64,000 nucleotides of DNA from Pedobacter cryophilus (GTDB lineage Bacteria; Bacteroidota; Bacteroidia; Sphingobacteriales; Sphingobacteriaceae). The translations under genes and the position numbers were made by a program. Below the pieces are notes generated by a model, which searched no databases, was not told where the DNA came from, and saw only the letters and a list, made by a program, of their open reading frames with translations. The DNA is taken from positions 1,054,001 to 1,118,000 of the forward strand of contig NZ_SWBP01000001.1 of NCBI RefSeq assembly GCF_005116455.1. The letters run 5' to 3'. Below are positions 37,824 through 48,291 of the stretch, piece after piece (position 1 is the first letter of the stretch; each line of letters starts with the position of its first letter).

Positions 37824-38573
37824 TTATTTCTTAACTTCTCTTTCTTTGATAATACCTAGTATAACGTTCTCTGCTACTAAAGCTTCCTTGGGTGCTATGG
37901 TAGATTTAAGTATAGCTCCAAACTCTTTTAATTGCCCTTCTGTAAAACCTAAGTTTAACGAAATAACTAAATGGCTCCTAAGCATTGGCTCGGCATTACC
38001 AATTGATGCGATTACTGAAATGGTAACTAACTCTCGCTGGGCATAGGTCAATAAATCTCTTTCAAAAATATCAGCAAACAGGTGTTCTTTTAAGAAAGTG
38101 TCAATAACAGGCGCAAATGCAGCATAACCATTGAGTTGGTTTGGTTGTGGAGTTTTGGTGAGTTCTTCCAAAATCATTTTCCCATGCTCGTATTTAGTTT
38201 CAATATCTTTTATTGGTGATGCTTCTCTACCAATACTATCAGTAATACCTAATTTTTTTCGTTCATTTAAAACTTCCATAAAGGTTTGTAATCCTCTTAT
38301 ACTTCTTGGAAAACCACAGTAAGCATATAAATGCACTAATATTTCTTTGATTTCATTAACAGTTAAGCCCGCTTCAAGGCCCTTAATTAATGCAATTTTT
38401 AGTTCTCTTAATTTTCCCTGTGCCGTAAAAGACGAAATAGAAATAATGCTTTTTTCTGATAAACTCAACTGTTTATTGGGAGCTGCTATCTGCTGTGAAT
38501 ATGCATGGTTGCTAAAAAGTATAACACTAATCATTATTGTTATAGCGCTTAATAATTTTATTTGCTTTATCAT
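37824..38573 (-). CDS. Exported carboxymuconolactone-decarboxylase/AhpD-like protein
   Basis: The 249-residue protein has two CMD domains (EIKEILVHLYAYCGFPRS and AQRELVTISVIASIGNAEP). It has a clear signal peptide (ending NHAYSQQ), unusual for a family that is mostly cytosolic. Only one Cys is present in the first domain (AYCGF) and none in the second. The CxxC peroxidatic pair of AhpD is therefore absent, and peroxidase activity by that mechanism is unlikely. It lies second in the flavodoxin-led operon, 17 bp after the flavodoxin gene. Confidence 0.85.
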   Translation of the reverse strand: MIKQIKLLSAITIMISVILFSNHAYSQQIAAPNKQLSLSEKSIISISSFTAQGKLRELKIALIKGLEAGLTVNEIKEILVHLYAYCGFPRSIRGLQTFMEVLNERKKLGITDSIGREASPIKDIETKYEHGKMILEELTKTPQPNQLNGYAAFAPVIDTFLKEHLFADIFERDLLTYAQRELVTISVIASIGNAEPMLRSHLVISLNLGFTEGQLKEFGAILKSTIAPKEALVAENVILGIIKEREVKK

Positions 38574-38590
38574 TTTACTTTAAGATTATT

Positions 38591-39223
38591 TCAATCGTTT
38601 GTTCCGTTATGGTATCCAATTTTATTCAGCCATTCTTTCACTTTCCGCTCTGCTTCAACCCTCTTTTCGCCTTCCATTACAAATAAAATTCCGTCACGTT
38701 CAATACCTCCTTTTATAGTAAACCCTTCTAACACCTTGCTTTCAGGGCTTAGTTCTTTTACTTTATCAAAGCTGTTTCCTATGCCATAACCTGCATTGGT
38801 GTTAAACGGTATGATTGTTTTTCCTTTTAAGTTATATTGACTTAAAAAACTTTTCATTGGTGGGGGTAATTGCATTCCCCATGTTGGAAAACCAACAAAT
38901 ACAATATCATACTGCTCAATACTATCAATCTTTGTTTTTAATGGGGGTAAAAAACCTAGCTCATTTTCTTTTGAAACCTGCGCCACAGTTTCCTGATAGT
39001 TTTTGGGATAAGGATTTTGAATTTCTAATGCTATCAACTTACCGCCAACATTCTGATGGATGATTTCGGCTACTGCTTTTGTGTTTTTTGTTCTTGATAA
39101 ATAAACGATTAATACTTTTTTATCTTTTGAGTGTTTACTATCCAATAAAGTGGTCTCTTGAGCTTGTGAGCAGGAGATAAACAGCATTGATACAACATAA
39201 AGACATAGCCTAGTTATTTTCAT
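38591..39223 (-). CDS. Exported flavodoxin lipoprotein
   Basis: The 210-residue protein is a flavodoxin of the Flavodoxin_4 type: phosphate-binding loop LSRTKNTKAVAE, then VGFPTWGMQLPPPM and FNTNAGYGIGNSF around the flavin. It begins with a lipoprotein signal (lipobox LFISC, then SQAQETT), so the FMN protein would sit outside the cytoplasm, which is rare. It leads the operon of four genes. Upstream lies a 19-bp motif shared with the aldo/keto reductase promoter. It may carry electrons to a periplasmic enzyme of the cluster; this is inference. Confidence 0.88.
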   Translation of the reverse strand: MKITRLCLYVVSMLFISCSQAQETTLLDSKHSKDKKVLIVYLSRTKNTKAVAEIIHQNVGGKLIALEIQNPYPKNYQETVAQVSKENELGFLPPLKTKIDSIEQYDIVFVGFPTWGMQLPPPMKSFLSQYNLKGKTIIPFNTNAGYGIGNSFDKVKELSPESKVLEGFTIKGGIERDGILFVMEGEKRVEAERKVKEWLNKIGYHNGTND

Positions 39224-39284
39224 GGTTTTTGTTCTTTTTAACCCTACAAATTTTTAAATAAAATATATGGTAACAGGTAGATAG

Positions 39285-39303
39285 ACTACTGCTTTTACTA
39301 CCA
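39285..39303. promoter_or_regulatory. Candidate AraC-regulator site, flavodoxin operon
   Basis: ACTACTGCTTTTACTACCA lies 62 bp upstream of the flavodoxin start. It differs at two positions from ATTACTGCTTTTATTACCA at 41925-41943 upstream of the aldo/keto reductase. A TTAC follows each after three bases. The presence at both operon promoters and next to an AraC-family gene supports an operator. Confidence 0.65.
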
Positions 39304-39306
39304 ATG

Positions 39307-40377
39307 TTACCTGTCTAGCCCTTTTTCTTTTAACCATTTTGATAGCACATCAGCTACTTCTTTGCTGTTCAAGTCAGACATCGGGAAATGAGTATTTCCT
39401 TTTATACCTATTTCTGGTAAATGAACAACTGTTGCATCGCCGCCATGGGCATTAACTACTTTAACCCATTGCCTAGCAGTTGCCAAAACATTACGCCAAA
39501 AATTTAAAGAGGCTGCGGTACTTTCCTCCATAGGGATAAAATCTCCAAAGTAAATTACAATAGGTATTTTGGTTAATTTTTTAAAGTCTTCAAGAGGTAT
39601 ACCTCTTCCTCCTCGATTGCCAGATGGCACTTCTCCTTCGGGGAAAGCAAATCCACCTGGTTCATAAGCTACAATAGCTTTTACATGCTCATTTTTTATG
39701 GCAGTTTTCCATCCTGGGGCACCTCCTGCAGAATGCGTAAATAAAATACCATCGCCAGACTGATCAAAAACAGCAGACATAGCGTTAACTATTGTTGCTT
39801 CATCTACACTACCTGTATTTGGTGTCATCATCCTGAAAAACTTGCTCAGCGTTAAACTGTCTTTCGGAAACTGTACTCCATCATAAAAATTAGGATATTG
39901 ACCAATACGAAACTGCGTAAACCAAGTCTGATCATCAGGTGTTGCAGTAATTTGCCCGGGTTTGGTGGTTTGGCCTGCTGCGCCTCTGCCAGGTTGGTCT
40001 ACTAAATAAATGCCATATCCATTTCGTAAAAACAGATTAGAAAATCCTTCTCTACCATCGGCGGTTGTTTGCCAGCTTCTACGAGATTGTCCGTAACCAT
40101 GCAGAAATACCATTGCGTTTTTCTTTGCTTTTACAGGGATTTGGTAAAACACATCAGCATGGTCGCCATGCCTAGTCTGCCCGCCCTGCGGCACATTCCA
40201 AGGTTTAAGCGGGTCAAAAGAGCCTTCACTTTTAACCATTATTCCTCCTGCTGAAAACGCACCTTGCTCTGCTATCTTCAAGGGTTTTTGTTTAATAACT
40301 TTTTGAGCATAAAGTGATGTGCTAATTAATAAAAGTGCACACACTGTAGTCAAGTAGAGCTTTATTCTGGTTTTCAT
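39307..40377 (-). CDS. Exported alpha/beta hydrolase
   Basis: The 356-residue protein has a signal peptide (residues 1-24, ending STSLYA). The fold shows FLHGYGQSRRSWQTT (oxyanion), then LVDQPGRG, the nucleophile elbow FTHSAGGAPGW and a late His in NTHFPMSDLN. It is a serine hydrolase, probably an esterase or lactonase, and is last in the operon led by the aldo/keto reductase. It lies 31 bp after the SnoaL-like gene. The substrate is unknown. Confidence 0.82.
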   Translation of the reverse strand: MKTRIKLYLTTVCALLLISTSLYAQKVIKQKPLKIAEQGAFSAGGIMVKSEGSFDPLKPWNVPQGGQTRHGDHADVFYQIPVKAKKNAMVFLHGYGQSRRSWQTTADGREGFSNLFLRNGYGIYLVDQPGRGAAGQTTKPGQITATPDDQTWFTQFRIGQYPNFYDGVQFPKDSLTLSKFFRMMTPNTGSVDEATIVNAMSAVFDQSGDGILFTHSAGGAPGWKTAIKNEHVKAIVAYEPGGFAFPEGEVPSGNRGGRGIPLEDFKKLTKIPIVIYFGDFIPMEESTAASLNFWRNVLATARQWVKVVNAHGGDATVVHLPEIGIKGNTHFPMSDLNSKEVADVLSKWLKEKGLDR

Positions 40378-40408
40378 ATTTCTTTCTAATAATTGTATTA
40401 AAACTTAA

Positions 40409-40864
40409 TTAGGTTGATAATTTGGTAAAGGATAAAGAAGCGAGCTTCCAACTCCCATTTTCGTTTACATAAACTTCAGTTACCATAAAAGGGTTGGTGA
40501 CATCATTTCCTCCTACAACAGCTAAGAGTGTTATTCTATTCAATAGGATGGCTGTATTGCCTATAATCTGTACAGATGCCTCATGAACATCGGCTTTTTT
40601 ATACCAAATGCCCCCGCTTTTAATTACACTAAGCTCTCGCGATTTACCCCATGAGCCTCCCATGTGTACAAAAACTGATTTTTCATGAAAGAAACTGGTT
40701 AATGAATCTACATTCTTATCGGCCATCCAAAGCCATTTTTGTTTTGATAGGTCGAGCAATTGTTGTTCTTGTTTTGTGATAACTTTAGAAGCCGCAGCAT
40801 TTCCCTGCGCAAAAGACAGTTGTACACTAATCATTAAAAAAAATGTGAATAATAGATTTTTCAT
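40409..40864 (-). CDS. Exported SnoaL/NTF2-like (DUF4440-type) protein
   Basis: The start at 40864 (MKNLLFTFFLMISVQLSFAQ) gives a clean signal peptide; ten upstream residues of the open frame do not fit. The 151-residue product has the NTF2 fold pattern (LLDLSKQKWLWMADKNVDSL, then FFHEKSVFVHMGG). These small cone-shaped folds are often isomerases or binding proteins. It is the second gene of the aldo/keto reductase operon. Confidence 0.8.
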   Translation of the reverse strand: MKNLLFTFFLMISVQLSFAQGNAAASKVITKQEQQLLDLSKQKWLWMADKNVDSLTSFFHEKSVFVHMGGSWGKSRELSVIKSGGIWYKKADVHEASVQIIGNTAILLNRITLLAVVGGNDVTNPFMVTEVYVNENGSWKLASLSFTKLST

Positions 40865-40897
40865 GTTTTTATTTAAAATTTGAATAACGTACATTTA

Positions 40898-41881
<984 letters not shown>

Positions 41882-41924
41882 CTATACAAATATCAACCCT
41901 TTAAGTGATGATATAGGGATATGG

Positions 41925-41943
41925 ATTACTGCTTTTATTACCA
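41925..41943. promoter_or_regulatory. Candidate AraC-regulator site, aldo/keto reductase operon
   Basis: ATTACTGCTTTTATTACCA lies 44 bp upstream of the aldo/keto reductase start in the 136-bp divergent gap to the AraC gene. A GATATTTG -7-like box for the reductase lies between the site and the start. See the matching site at 39285. Confidence 0.68.
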
Positions 41944-42017
41944 TAATTACTGATAAGTACTGATTAATTAAAATACCTGTTTTGATTGCTTAACTTTACT
42001 TAGTAAGCAAGAATAAA

Positions 42018-42917
42018 ATGGGAAATGTAGTAAGCTTTAATACGGTTGATGATTATAATAAATTTAATAATCATGAAACTTTACATCCTCTGGTTAGCGT
42101 TATCAACTTTTCTAAGGCAAATGAAAGAACAGGGTCTAAAATGAATTTTAACCTTAACTGCATATTTCTTAAGGATGTTAAATGCGGAGACTTAAAATAT
42201 GGCAGAGCTACTTATGATTATCAAGAAGGAACATTAGTTTTTGTTTCGCCCGGGCAAGTATTAGAAGTAGAAAATAAAACAGACTATTATCAACCAATGG
42301 GGCATGGGTTGGTTTTTCATCCCGATTTGATTAAAGGTACTTCGCTGGCTAAAAGCATGTCAGATTATAGTTTTTTTAGTTACCACACCAATGAGGCGCT
42401 ACATTTATCAGCCAAAGAACGTCAGCTTGTATTAGATTTATTTTCTAAAATTGATACAGAATTAAAGCAGTCTATTGACAAGCATAGTAAAAAATTAATC
42501 GCTTCTAATATTGAATTACTTTTTAATTATTGCGAAAGATTTTATGACAGGCAGTTTATTACCCGTCAACATATTGGTAGCGGAGTTTTAGAAAAATTTG
42601 AAGATTTATTAAATTCTTATTTTTCATCAGAGAAACCCTACACCATTGGCTTACCGTCTGTTGCTTATTTTGCTGAAGAATTGCATTTATCTGCCAATTA
42701 CTTTGGTGATTTAATTAAGAAAGAAACTGGTAAATCTGCACAGGAATACATTCAAAGCAAAATTATTGATGTTGCTAAAGAGCGTGTTTTTGATATTAGT
42801 AAATCAATTAGTGAGATTGCTTACGATTTAGGATTTAAGTATCCACAGCATTTTATCAGAGTGTTTAAGCAAAAAACTGGAACAACCCCCAATGAATATC
42901 GGAGTTTTAACAACTAG
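42018..42917 (+). CDS. AraC-family transcriptional regulator
   Basis: The 299-residue protein has a C-terminal double helix-turn-helix: first HTH LPSVAYFAEELHLSANYFGD, second ISEIAYDLGFKYPQHFIRVF with KQKTGTTPNEYR. The N-terminal 180 residues resemble a cupin-like sensing domain (GTLVFVSPGQVLE). It is transcribed away from the aldo/keto reductase, and the shared 19-bp motif upstream of both target operons is its likely binding site. No inducer can be inferred from the sequence. Confidence 0.9.
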   Translation: MGNVVSFNTVDDYNKFNNHETLHPLVSVINFSKANERTGSKMNFNLNCIFLKDVKCGDLKYGRATYDYQEGTLVFVSPGQVLEVENKTDYYQPMGHGLVFHPDLIKGTSLAKSMSDYSFFSYHTNEALHLSAKERQLVLDLFSKIDTELKQSIDKHSKKLIASNIELLFNYCERFYDRQFITRQHIGSGVLEKFEDLLNSYFSSEKPYTIGLPSVAYFAEELHLSANYFGDLIKKETGKSAQEYIQSKIIDVAKERVFDISKSISEIAYDLGFKYPQHFIRVFKQKTGTTPNEYRSFNN

Positions 42918-42929
42918 AGTTTATGACCA

Positions 42930-42945
42930 GTCCATTCTGCAAAAA
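42930..42945 (+). other. Probable right attachment site (attR)
   Basis: GTCCATTCTGCAAAAA matches 15 of 16 bases of the tRNA-Asp 3' end (35922-35937), in the same orientation. It falls directly after the last island gene and before a strong terminator. Confidence 0.68.
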
Positions 42946-42975
42946 AGGCCGTCTCAAAAAGACAGCCTTTTTTTT
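42941..42975. terminator. Bidirectional rho-independent terminator
   Basis: Stem AAGGC(c)GTCT / AGAC(a)GCCTT with a short A-rich loop, an A-run before and eight T after. It ends the AraC gene and the convergent histidine kinase gene. In the island model it is the displaced original terminator of tRNA-Asp. Confidence 0.88.
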
Positions 42976-42992
42976 ACTCTAAAAATTTAACA

Positions 42993-44186
42993 TTATCTCT
43001 GAGGAAGGCTAATTTCAAAAGTAGCGCCCTCGCCAGCTTTAGAATAAATATTTAAACTTCCTTTTAAGCCGTCTATTAAGTGTTTAACCAAGGCTAATCC
43101 AAAACCATAACCATTTTCTCCACTGGTTCCGTTGGTAGAAACTGCTGTTCCGTTAAGAATTGCATTAATTCCTTCCTCACTTAAGCCCACTCCAGAATCT
43201 TTAACTATAATTTTTAAGGTATGGTTTAATTCATTTTTAATGATATCTAACTCTACAAAAATACTCCCATCCTGAGGTGTAAATTTCATGGCATTAGAAA
43301 CTAAATTGCCAATAATTTGTAGTAATTTGTTTTTAGAAAACGGAATTTTATCAGCTTTAGAATTGGTTTGTATGCTAAATTTGATATTTTTATTTACTGC
43401 CTGAGGCGTATATAATTTTTCTAGTTTATCTTTTAAAACCGCAAGGTTAAACTGGTCGCTATTAATTTTTTGAGCTTGATCGGTACTTAAAATCTCATCA
43501 GCTAACTCTAACAAAGAATTTCCGCTTTTTTGAATCAAGTTAATAAATTCTAAAACTTCGTCTAGTTTATTCTCGTCACCTTGTTCGCTAATAATTTGTG
43601 CTAAACCAATAATGCCACCAATTGGCCCTCTAATATCATGAGCAACTTTCTTTTGATTTTGGTTGGCTTCTGATAACCTGTATTTAAGGCCTTCAATAAT
43701 TTTTAATGCAGTTAACCTATTTACTATTTCATCAGAAATAATTTTTAAGAGTTCAATTTTTTCGGGATTAATTGATTTTACATCGCTATCTAAAACACAT
43801 AAAGCACCAATGTTAGAGCCATCATTTGCTCTAAGCGGAACGCCAAAATAATAACGAATATTGGGCTCTCCTTTTACATAAAATCTATCTTTAAATCTTT
43901 CATCGGCACTCAAATCTTTCACCTCAAATTCAGATTCTTCAACAATGGTATATTGACAAACAGATTCTTCCCGAGTCATTTGGTCAATCTCTAATCCATG
44001 AGAAGAGATCGTCCATTGTGTAAAAGAGTCTATCAAATTAACCAAAGAAATATTTGTTCCAGCAACTTTTGCGGCCAGTTTGGTTAAATCCTTAAAATTA
44101 TCATCTAGGTTACTGTAATCTAAGTCAAACTCAGATAGGCTCAAAAGCCTGTTCATCTCATTTTCAGGAATGGGTGGTTTAATCAT
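42993..44186 (-). CDS. GAF-domain sensor histidine kinase
   Basis: The 397-residue soluble kinase has an N-terminal GAF domain (residues about 25-160). A HisKA helix follows with the phospho-acceptor His in KKVAHDIRGPIGGI (about 180). The HATPase domain has N-box LVSNAMKFTP, G1 KDSGVGLSEEG and G2 GYGFGLALVKHL. No transmembrane segment is seen, so it senses an internal signal. No response regulator is adjacent, making it an orphan kinase. Confidence 0.9.
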   Translation of the reverse strand: MIKPPIPENEMNRLLSLSEFDLDYSNLDDNFKDLTKLAAKVAGTNISLVNLIDSFTQWTISSHGLEIDQMTREESVCQYTIVEESEFEVKDLSADERFKDRFYVKGEPNIRYYFGVPLRANDGSNIGALCVLDSDVKSINPEKIELLKIISDEIVNRLTALKIIEGLKYRLSEANQNQKKVAHDIRGPIGGIIGLAQIISEQGDENKLDEVLEFINLIQKSGNSLLELADEILSTDQAQKINSDQFNLAVLKDKLEKLYTPQAVNKNIKFSIQTNSKADKIPFSKNKLLQIIGNLVSNAMKFTPQDGSIFVELDIIKNELNHTLKIIVKDSGVGLSEEGINAILNGTAVSTNGTSGENGYGFGLALVKHLIDGLKGSLNIYSKAGEGATFEISLPQR

Positions 44187-44256
44187 TTGTGATTAAATTA
44201 GTTTAAAAAATTGTACAAATAAACAAAGACATGCTAAGCGTAAATAAAATAGTTTA

Positions 44257-45510
44257 TTATTTTAATTGTTTTAAAGCGGCTTTTAATTGTGGTATTTTAC
44301 TTTCTATTTCTTCTGCAGAACAAGCCCCAACCGAAGCTCTGTACCAACACATATCTTCTGTACCAAAAGCCGAGAAAGGAACCAAAGCCATATTTGCTTC
44401 TTTAATTAAATAAAAGTTAAGCTTAGCCGGCGTATCTAAAACTTCGCCGCTAGGAGTGGTTTTTCCAACATAATCTATTTTAATAGTTAAGTAAATAGCA
44501 CCCATAGGCTCAATGGCATCAATATTAAAACCTTCGTTTTTTAAGCCAATAATACAATTAAAAAGGGAATCTAAACTTGTTTGAATTTTGTTTTTAAAAC
44601 TGGTAAGGAACTGATTTACAGCCTTAGTATTTTTTAAATATTTAGCTGCCGCCACTTGTTCTGCCTTTGGAGACCATGCGCCCATGTGCCCCACAATACC
44701 TTTCATTTTGCCAATAATTAAGCTTGGGCCAAAAGCCCAACCCACTCTTACGCCAGTTGCCGCAAAACATTTAGAAGCGCCATCAATAAATATGGTATAA
44801 TCTCTTAAAGCAGGTACTAAACTTACTGGGTTTACATGCTCATGCTCTCCAAAAGTTAATTGAGAATAAATTTGATCGTAAAGAATATATAAAGGTTTTT
44901 CTTGTTCTCCTCTTGATAAATTTTCTTCTAGCACCAACTCGCAAATTTCTTTTAAGCCGCTGGCGGTAAACATAGTGCCCGTTGGGTTGAGCGGAGAGCA
45001 TAAAGCCAATAAAGTTGCGCCTTTTAAATGCGGTTTTAAATCAGCCGCTGTAGGCATAAAATTATTTTCTGGAAGGGTTGCAACGGCTACTCCATTTGCC
45101 CCTAATAAATAAGAATAATGGTTGTTATTCCAAGACGGAGCCGGGTAAATCACCTTATCACCTTTATCTAGCAATGCTAAATAAGTAGCGTAAATTAACG
45201 GACGAGAACCACCAGAAATTAGAATTTCATTGAGTTTGTAATCTAAATTAAGCTGACTTTTAATAAGCGCCGAAACACTTTCTCTTAAGGCCAAAACACC
45301 ATCAGCTGTAGGGTAATTGGTCTGATGATCGGCGTAAGCCTCTACAATATAATCTTCAAATTCTTGCGGAATTGGAAATAACTGAGGGTCAAAATCGCCT
45401 ATGGTTAAATTGGCAATTTGAATACCTCTGGCTTTCATTTCATTTACCTCTCCGGCAATTTTAATGATTTCTGATCCTTCTAATGACTCGGCTAATGCAG
45501 ATACTTTCAT
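44257..45510 (-). CDS. PLP-dependent aminotransferase, class I/II
   Basis: The 417-residue fold-type I aminotransferase has the Schiff-base Lys in FIDGASKCFAATGVRVGW (about residue 245). The aspartate-type motifs NYPTADGVLALRESV and ALCSPLNPTGTMF are also present. Substrate could be aspartate, an aromatic amino acid or alanine; the sequence alone does not decide. It stands alone between the kinase and a repeat element. Confidence 0.85.
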   Translation of the reverse strand: MKVSALAESLEGSEIIKIAGEVNEMKARGIQIANLTIGDFDPQLFPIPQEFEDYIVEAYADHQTNYPTADGVLALRESVSALIKSQLNLDYKLNEILISGGSRPLIYATYLALLDKGDKVIYPAPSWNNNHYSYLLGANGVAVATLPENNFMPTAADLKPHLKGATLLALCSPLNPTGTMFTASGLKEICELVLEENLSRGEQEKPLYILYDQIYSQLTFGEHEHVNPVSLVPALRDYTIFIDGASKCFAATGVRVGWAFGPSLIIGKMKGIVGHMGAWSPKAEQVAAAKYLKNTKAVNQFLTSFKNKIQTSLDSLFNCIIGLKNEGFNIDAIEPMGAIYLTIKIDYVGKTTPSGEVLDTPAKLNFYLIKEANMALVPFSAFGTEDMCWYRASVGACSAEEIESKIPQLKAALKQLK

Positions 45511-45599
45511 GAATTTAATTATTGATTTTCAGGCTGCAAAGATAATTAATTTGAGAAGTTTTTTCTTAGAAAACCAAGTGTAGCAAAGCTAATTACCTG

Positions 45600-45666
45600 T
45601 AGTCCCGTTTTACGCTATATCCCTCACTCCTAAGGTCGCTCGGGGATGCCGCTTCACCCGGGTTTA
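45600..45666 (-). repeat. Intergenic hairpin element, copy 5 of 7
   Basis: On the minus strand it reads AAACCCGGGTGAAGCGGCAT, then CCCCGAGCGACCTTAGGAGT and GAGGGATATAGCG. It is nearly identical to copy 6 (48602-48672), which is in the opposite orientation. Confidence 0.65.
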
Positions 45667-45757
45667 GAGATTTAAGTCCTCCTTCATTTATTTAATTTCT
45701 TAAATCTCTGCTAAAAACAATATTTTAGGGCATCAATTAAACCAAAATAAATAAGAA

Positions 45758-46183
45758 ATGAAAAAAGTAATCGTATTTGCTTTGTTAGCAATGACCCTTA
45801 GTTATACCGCATTGGCACAAACTAAAGATGAAAAGGTATCTGCAGCAGTAGAATTGTTAAAGCAAGCCATGATTAGCGGAAACCAAGCCGATTTAGAAAA
45901 CATTGCAGCTACTCAATTACAATACGGCCACTCTAGCGGAAAATTAGAAGATAAAGCCAGTTTTGTAAAATCTATAGCAAGTGGAGCCTCTGATTTTGTA
46001 ACCATAGATTTATCAGAACAAACCATAAAAGTAACCGGTAAAGTTGCTGTAGTTCGTCATAAATTAATGGCTAAAACAAATGACAGCGGTAAACCCGGCG
46101 AAGTGAAATTGGGTATTATGCTGGTATTTGCAAAAGAAAAAGGCGATTGGAAATTGCTGGCTAGGCAGGCGTATAAAATTTAA
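45758..46183 (+). CDS. Exported SnoaL/NTF2-like (DUF4440-type) protein
   Basis: The 141-residue protein has a signal peptide (residues 1-20, ending YTALA) and an NTF2-like fold (LLKQAMISGNQADLENIAAT, then LGIMLVFAKEKGDWKLLARQ). Such proteins are small exported binding or isomerase proteins of unknown substrate. The next gene begins 48 bp later, so they may form an operon. Confidence 0.78.
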   Translation: MKKVIVFALLAMTLSYTALAQTKDEKVSAAVELLKQAMISGNQADLENIAATQLQYGHSSGKLEDKASFVKSIASGASDFVTIDLSEQTIKVTGKVAVVRHKLMAKTNDSGKPGEVKLGIMLVFAKEKGDWKLLARQAYKI

Positions 46184-46231
46184 AATAAGCCTAAAAAATC
46201 ACTCGCTCTCAAGAAAACAAAAACACTCAAA

Positions 46232-47878
46232 ATGAAGTTTCAGCTCCTATTTTTATTTTTTATTGTACTTAGTTCGGCACAAGGTCAGTCTAAAAACCCA
46301 CTTGAAAATGTGGTGATCACTACCAACCAGAATAAAACCCAAGTAAGCGCTAACGAAAATGGAGCATTACTTATAAATGTATCTCCACAGGATGTTCAAA
46401 AATTTAAAACGAATAAATTAGTTAGCTATAGTGATTTTGGCGCTAAAGGAGATGGTAAAACCGATGATTTAGACGCTATTACTGCAACCCATGCTTTCGC
46501 TAATATGCACAGCCTTTCGGTGAAAGCCGATGATGGCGCTACCTATTATATTGGCGGAAACAATCGTACAGCAGTTATCCAAACCAACACAAATTTTGGT
46601 AAGGCTTCTTTTCTTATTGATGATACCAACGTACAAAACCGCAATACCCATGTTTTTACGGTAAGTTCTAGCCTGCAACCGTTCAAATTGAAAGGAATTT
46701 CTTCCCTTAAAAGAAATCAGGAGAAAATTGACGTCACTTTGCCTGGCACTTGCTTGGTTACCGTTACCAATGCTAAGGTAAAACGTTACATACGGTTTGG
46801 GGCAAACCAAAATAATGGAAGCCCACAAACAGATATCTTTATTGTTGATAAAAATGGAAATTTGGATTTGAACGCTCCAATTATCTGGGACTTTGACCAA
46901 ATTACAGATATCACCGCTCTGCCTATTGACGATACTAATTTGACCATTACCGGAGGACGTTTCACTACTATTGCCAATAATGCCGAATCAAAGTACACCT
47001 ATTACAGCCGAGGAATCGCCATCAGAAGGTCTAATGTTGTAGTAGATGGATTAGAACACCGCGTTACCGGTGAAGGTGATAGTGGTGCGCCTTACGGTGG
47101 TTTTATTAATGTTGGCGACTGTGCTTATGTTACTGTTAAAAACACCCTTCTTACCGGACGTAAAATGTATAGAACCATTGGCGCAGCAGGCGTTCCGGTT
47201 TCTATAGGTAGCTACGATATCTCTATTAACCGAGCCCTCAACGTATCATTTGTGAATTGTAGCCAAACAAATGACATTAACGACAGCAGGTACTGGGGAA
47301 TTTTAGGATCAAACTTTTGCAAGAATCTTGTTTATGATGGTTGTACTTTTTCTAGGTTTGATGCCCACATGGGCGTTGCCAATGCCACCATCCGCAACTC
47401 TACTTTGGGCCATCAAGGTATTAACGCCATTGGTAGCGGGAAGTTAATTGTGGAAAATTCTACCATCTATTCAAGAAGTCTGATTAACCTACGATCTGAC
47501 TATGGTAGTACATGGCAGGGAGAATTAGTGATCCGCAACTGCACTTTTGTGCCAACAGGTGGCAGACTAAATAATATTAGTCTGATTGGCGGTTCTTATT
47601 CTGGGCAGCATGATTTTGGTTATATCTGTTATATGCCAGAACGAATTACCATAGAAAACCTGCGTATAGACGATTCTAAACATTCAAAGGAATATCAAGG
47701 GCCTGCGATTTTTTCAAATTTTAATCCAAAAAAGACCGATGATTCTTATCAAGAGCAATTTCCTTATGTAAAAACCAAGGAAGTTTTTTTAAAGAATATA
47801 ACCATCATAAGCGGCAAGACTTTGAGGTTAAGTGATAACTTATACATGTTTAAGGATGTGAAAGTAAATAAGGATTAA
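46232..47878 (+). CDS. Exported pectate-lyase-like beta-helix protein
   Basis: The 548-residue protein has a signal peptide (MKFQLLFLFFIVLSSAQGQS) followed by the Pectate_lyase_3 entry motif SDFGAKGDGKTDDLDAI. Repeating short strands of a right-handed beta-helix follow (NATIRNSTLGHQGINAIGSG and similar). It belongs with GH28/PL-like polysaccharide-active proteins or phage-tailspike-like folds. No GH28 catalytic Asp cluster is obvious. It could degrade or bind a polysaccharide; the substrate is unknown. Confidence 0.75.
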   Translation: MKFQLLFLFFIVLSSAQGQSKNPLENVVITTNQNKTQVSANENGALLINVSPQDVQKFKTNKLVSYSDFGAKGDGKTDDLDAITATHAFANMHSLSVKADDGATYYIGGNNRTAVIQTNTNFGKASFLIDDTNVQNRNTHVFTVSSSLQPFKLKGISSLKRNQEKIDVTLPGTCLVTVTNAKVKRYIRFGANQNNGSPQTDIFIVDKNGNLDLNAPIIWDFDQITDITALPIDDTNLTITGGRFTTIANNAESKYTYYSRGIAIRRSNVVVDGLEHRVTGEGDSGAPYGGFINVGDCAYVTVKNTLLTGRKMYRTIGAAGVPVSIGSYDISINRALNVSFVNCSQTNDINDSRYWGILGSNFCKNLVYDGCTFSRFDAHMGVANATIRNSTLGHQGINAIGSGKLIVENSTIYSRSLINLRSDYGSTWQGELVIRNCTFVPTGGRLNNISLIGGSYSGQHDFGYICYMPERITIENLRIDDSKHSKEYQGPAIFSNFNPKKTDDSYQEQFPYVKTKEVFLKNITIISGKTLRLSDNLYMFKDVKVNKD

Positions 47879-47931
47879 TGAGTTGCTAATCTTTATTATT
47901 TTATTTGAAGCGATAGCTTTAAATCGTTTGT

Positions 47932-48291
47932 TTAAAGATCTAACATGATTTTAATCCCTTTTACTAATTTCACTATGGTTTCTTCATCAAGTTCGCCAAT
48001 TTTTTCATGAAATCTATTGATGTCAATAGCTCTTAATTGATCAGATAAGATGTAGGAGTCTTTTCCTAACCCATTTTCTTCATCCGCTTTAATAGAAACT
48101 CTTAGCCTACCTTGGGTAGTTCTTTGTTGAGAAGATATGGGGCAAATCAGAAAAGAGGAATGCCCGAGGTTATTAATTAAATCACTTTGAACAACCACCA
48201 CGGGTCTGATTTTACCAGGTTCAGATTGATTACCGGGCTCTAAATCCGCAATCCAAAGTTCAAATCTTTTGATAGATAGGGAATTACTCAT
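47932..48291 (-). CDS. MazF/PemK-family toxin endoribonuclease
   Basis: The 119-residue protein shows the family core KRFELWIADLEPGNQSEPGK and RPVVVVQSD, where PemK/MazF toxins place the catalytic residues, plus ICPISSQ. It cuts mRNA at short sites when not bound by antitoxin. The start overlaps the antitoxin stop by 8 bp. The pair lies inside the repeat-bounded 45.6-48.7 kb segment. Confidence 0.9.
   Translation of the reverse strand: MSNSLSIKRFELWIADLEPGNQSEPGKIRPVVVVQSDLINNLGHSSFLICPISSQQRTTQGRLRVSIKADEENGLGKDSYILSDQLRAIDINRFHEKIGELDEETIVKLVKGIKIMLDL

Noticed and set aside
42018-42917. AraC gene as part of a sugar-use locus
   Set aside because: No sugar-binding or transport genes are near; the partners are redox and hydrolase genes.
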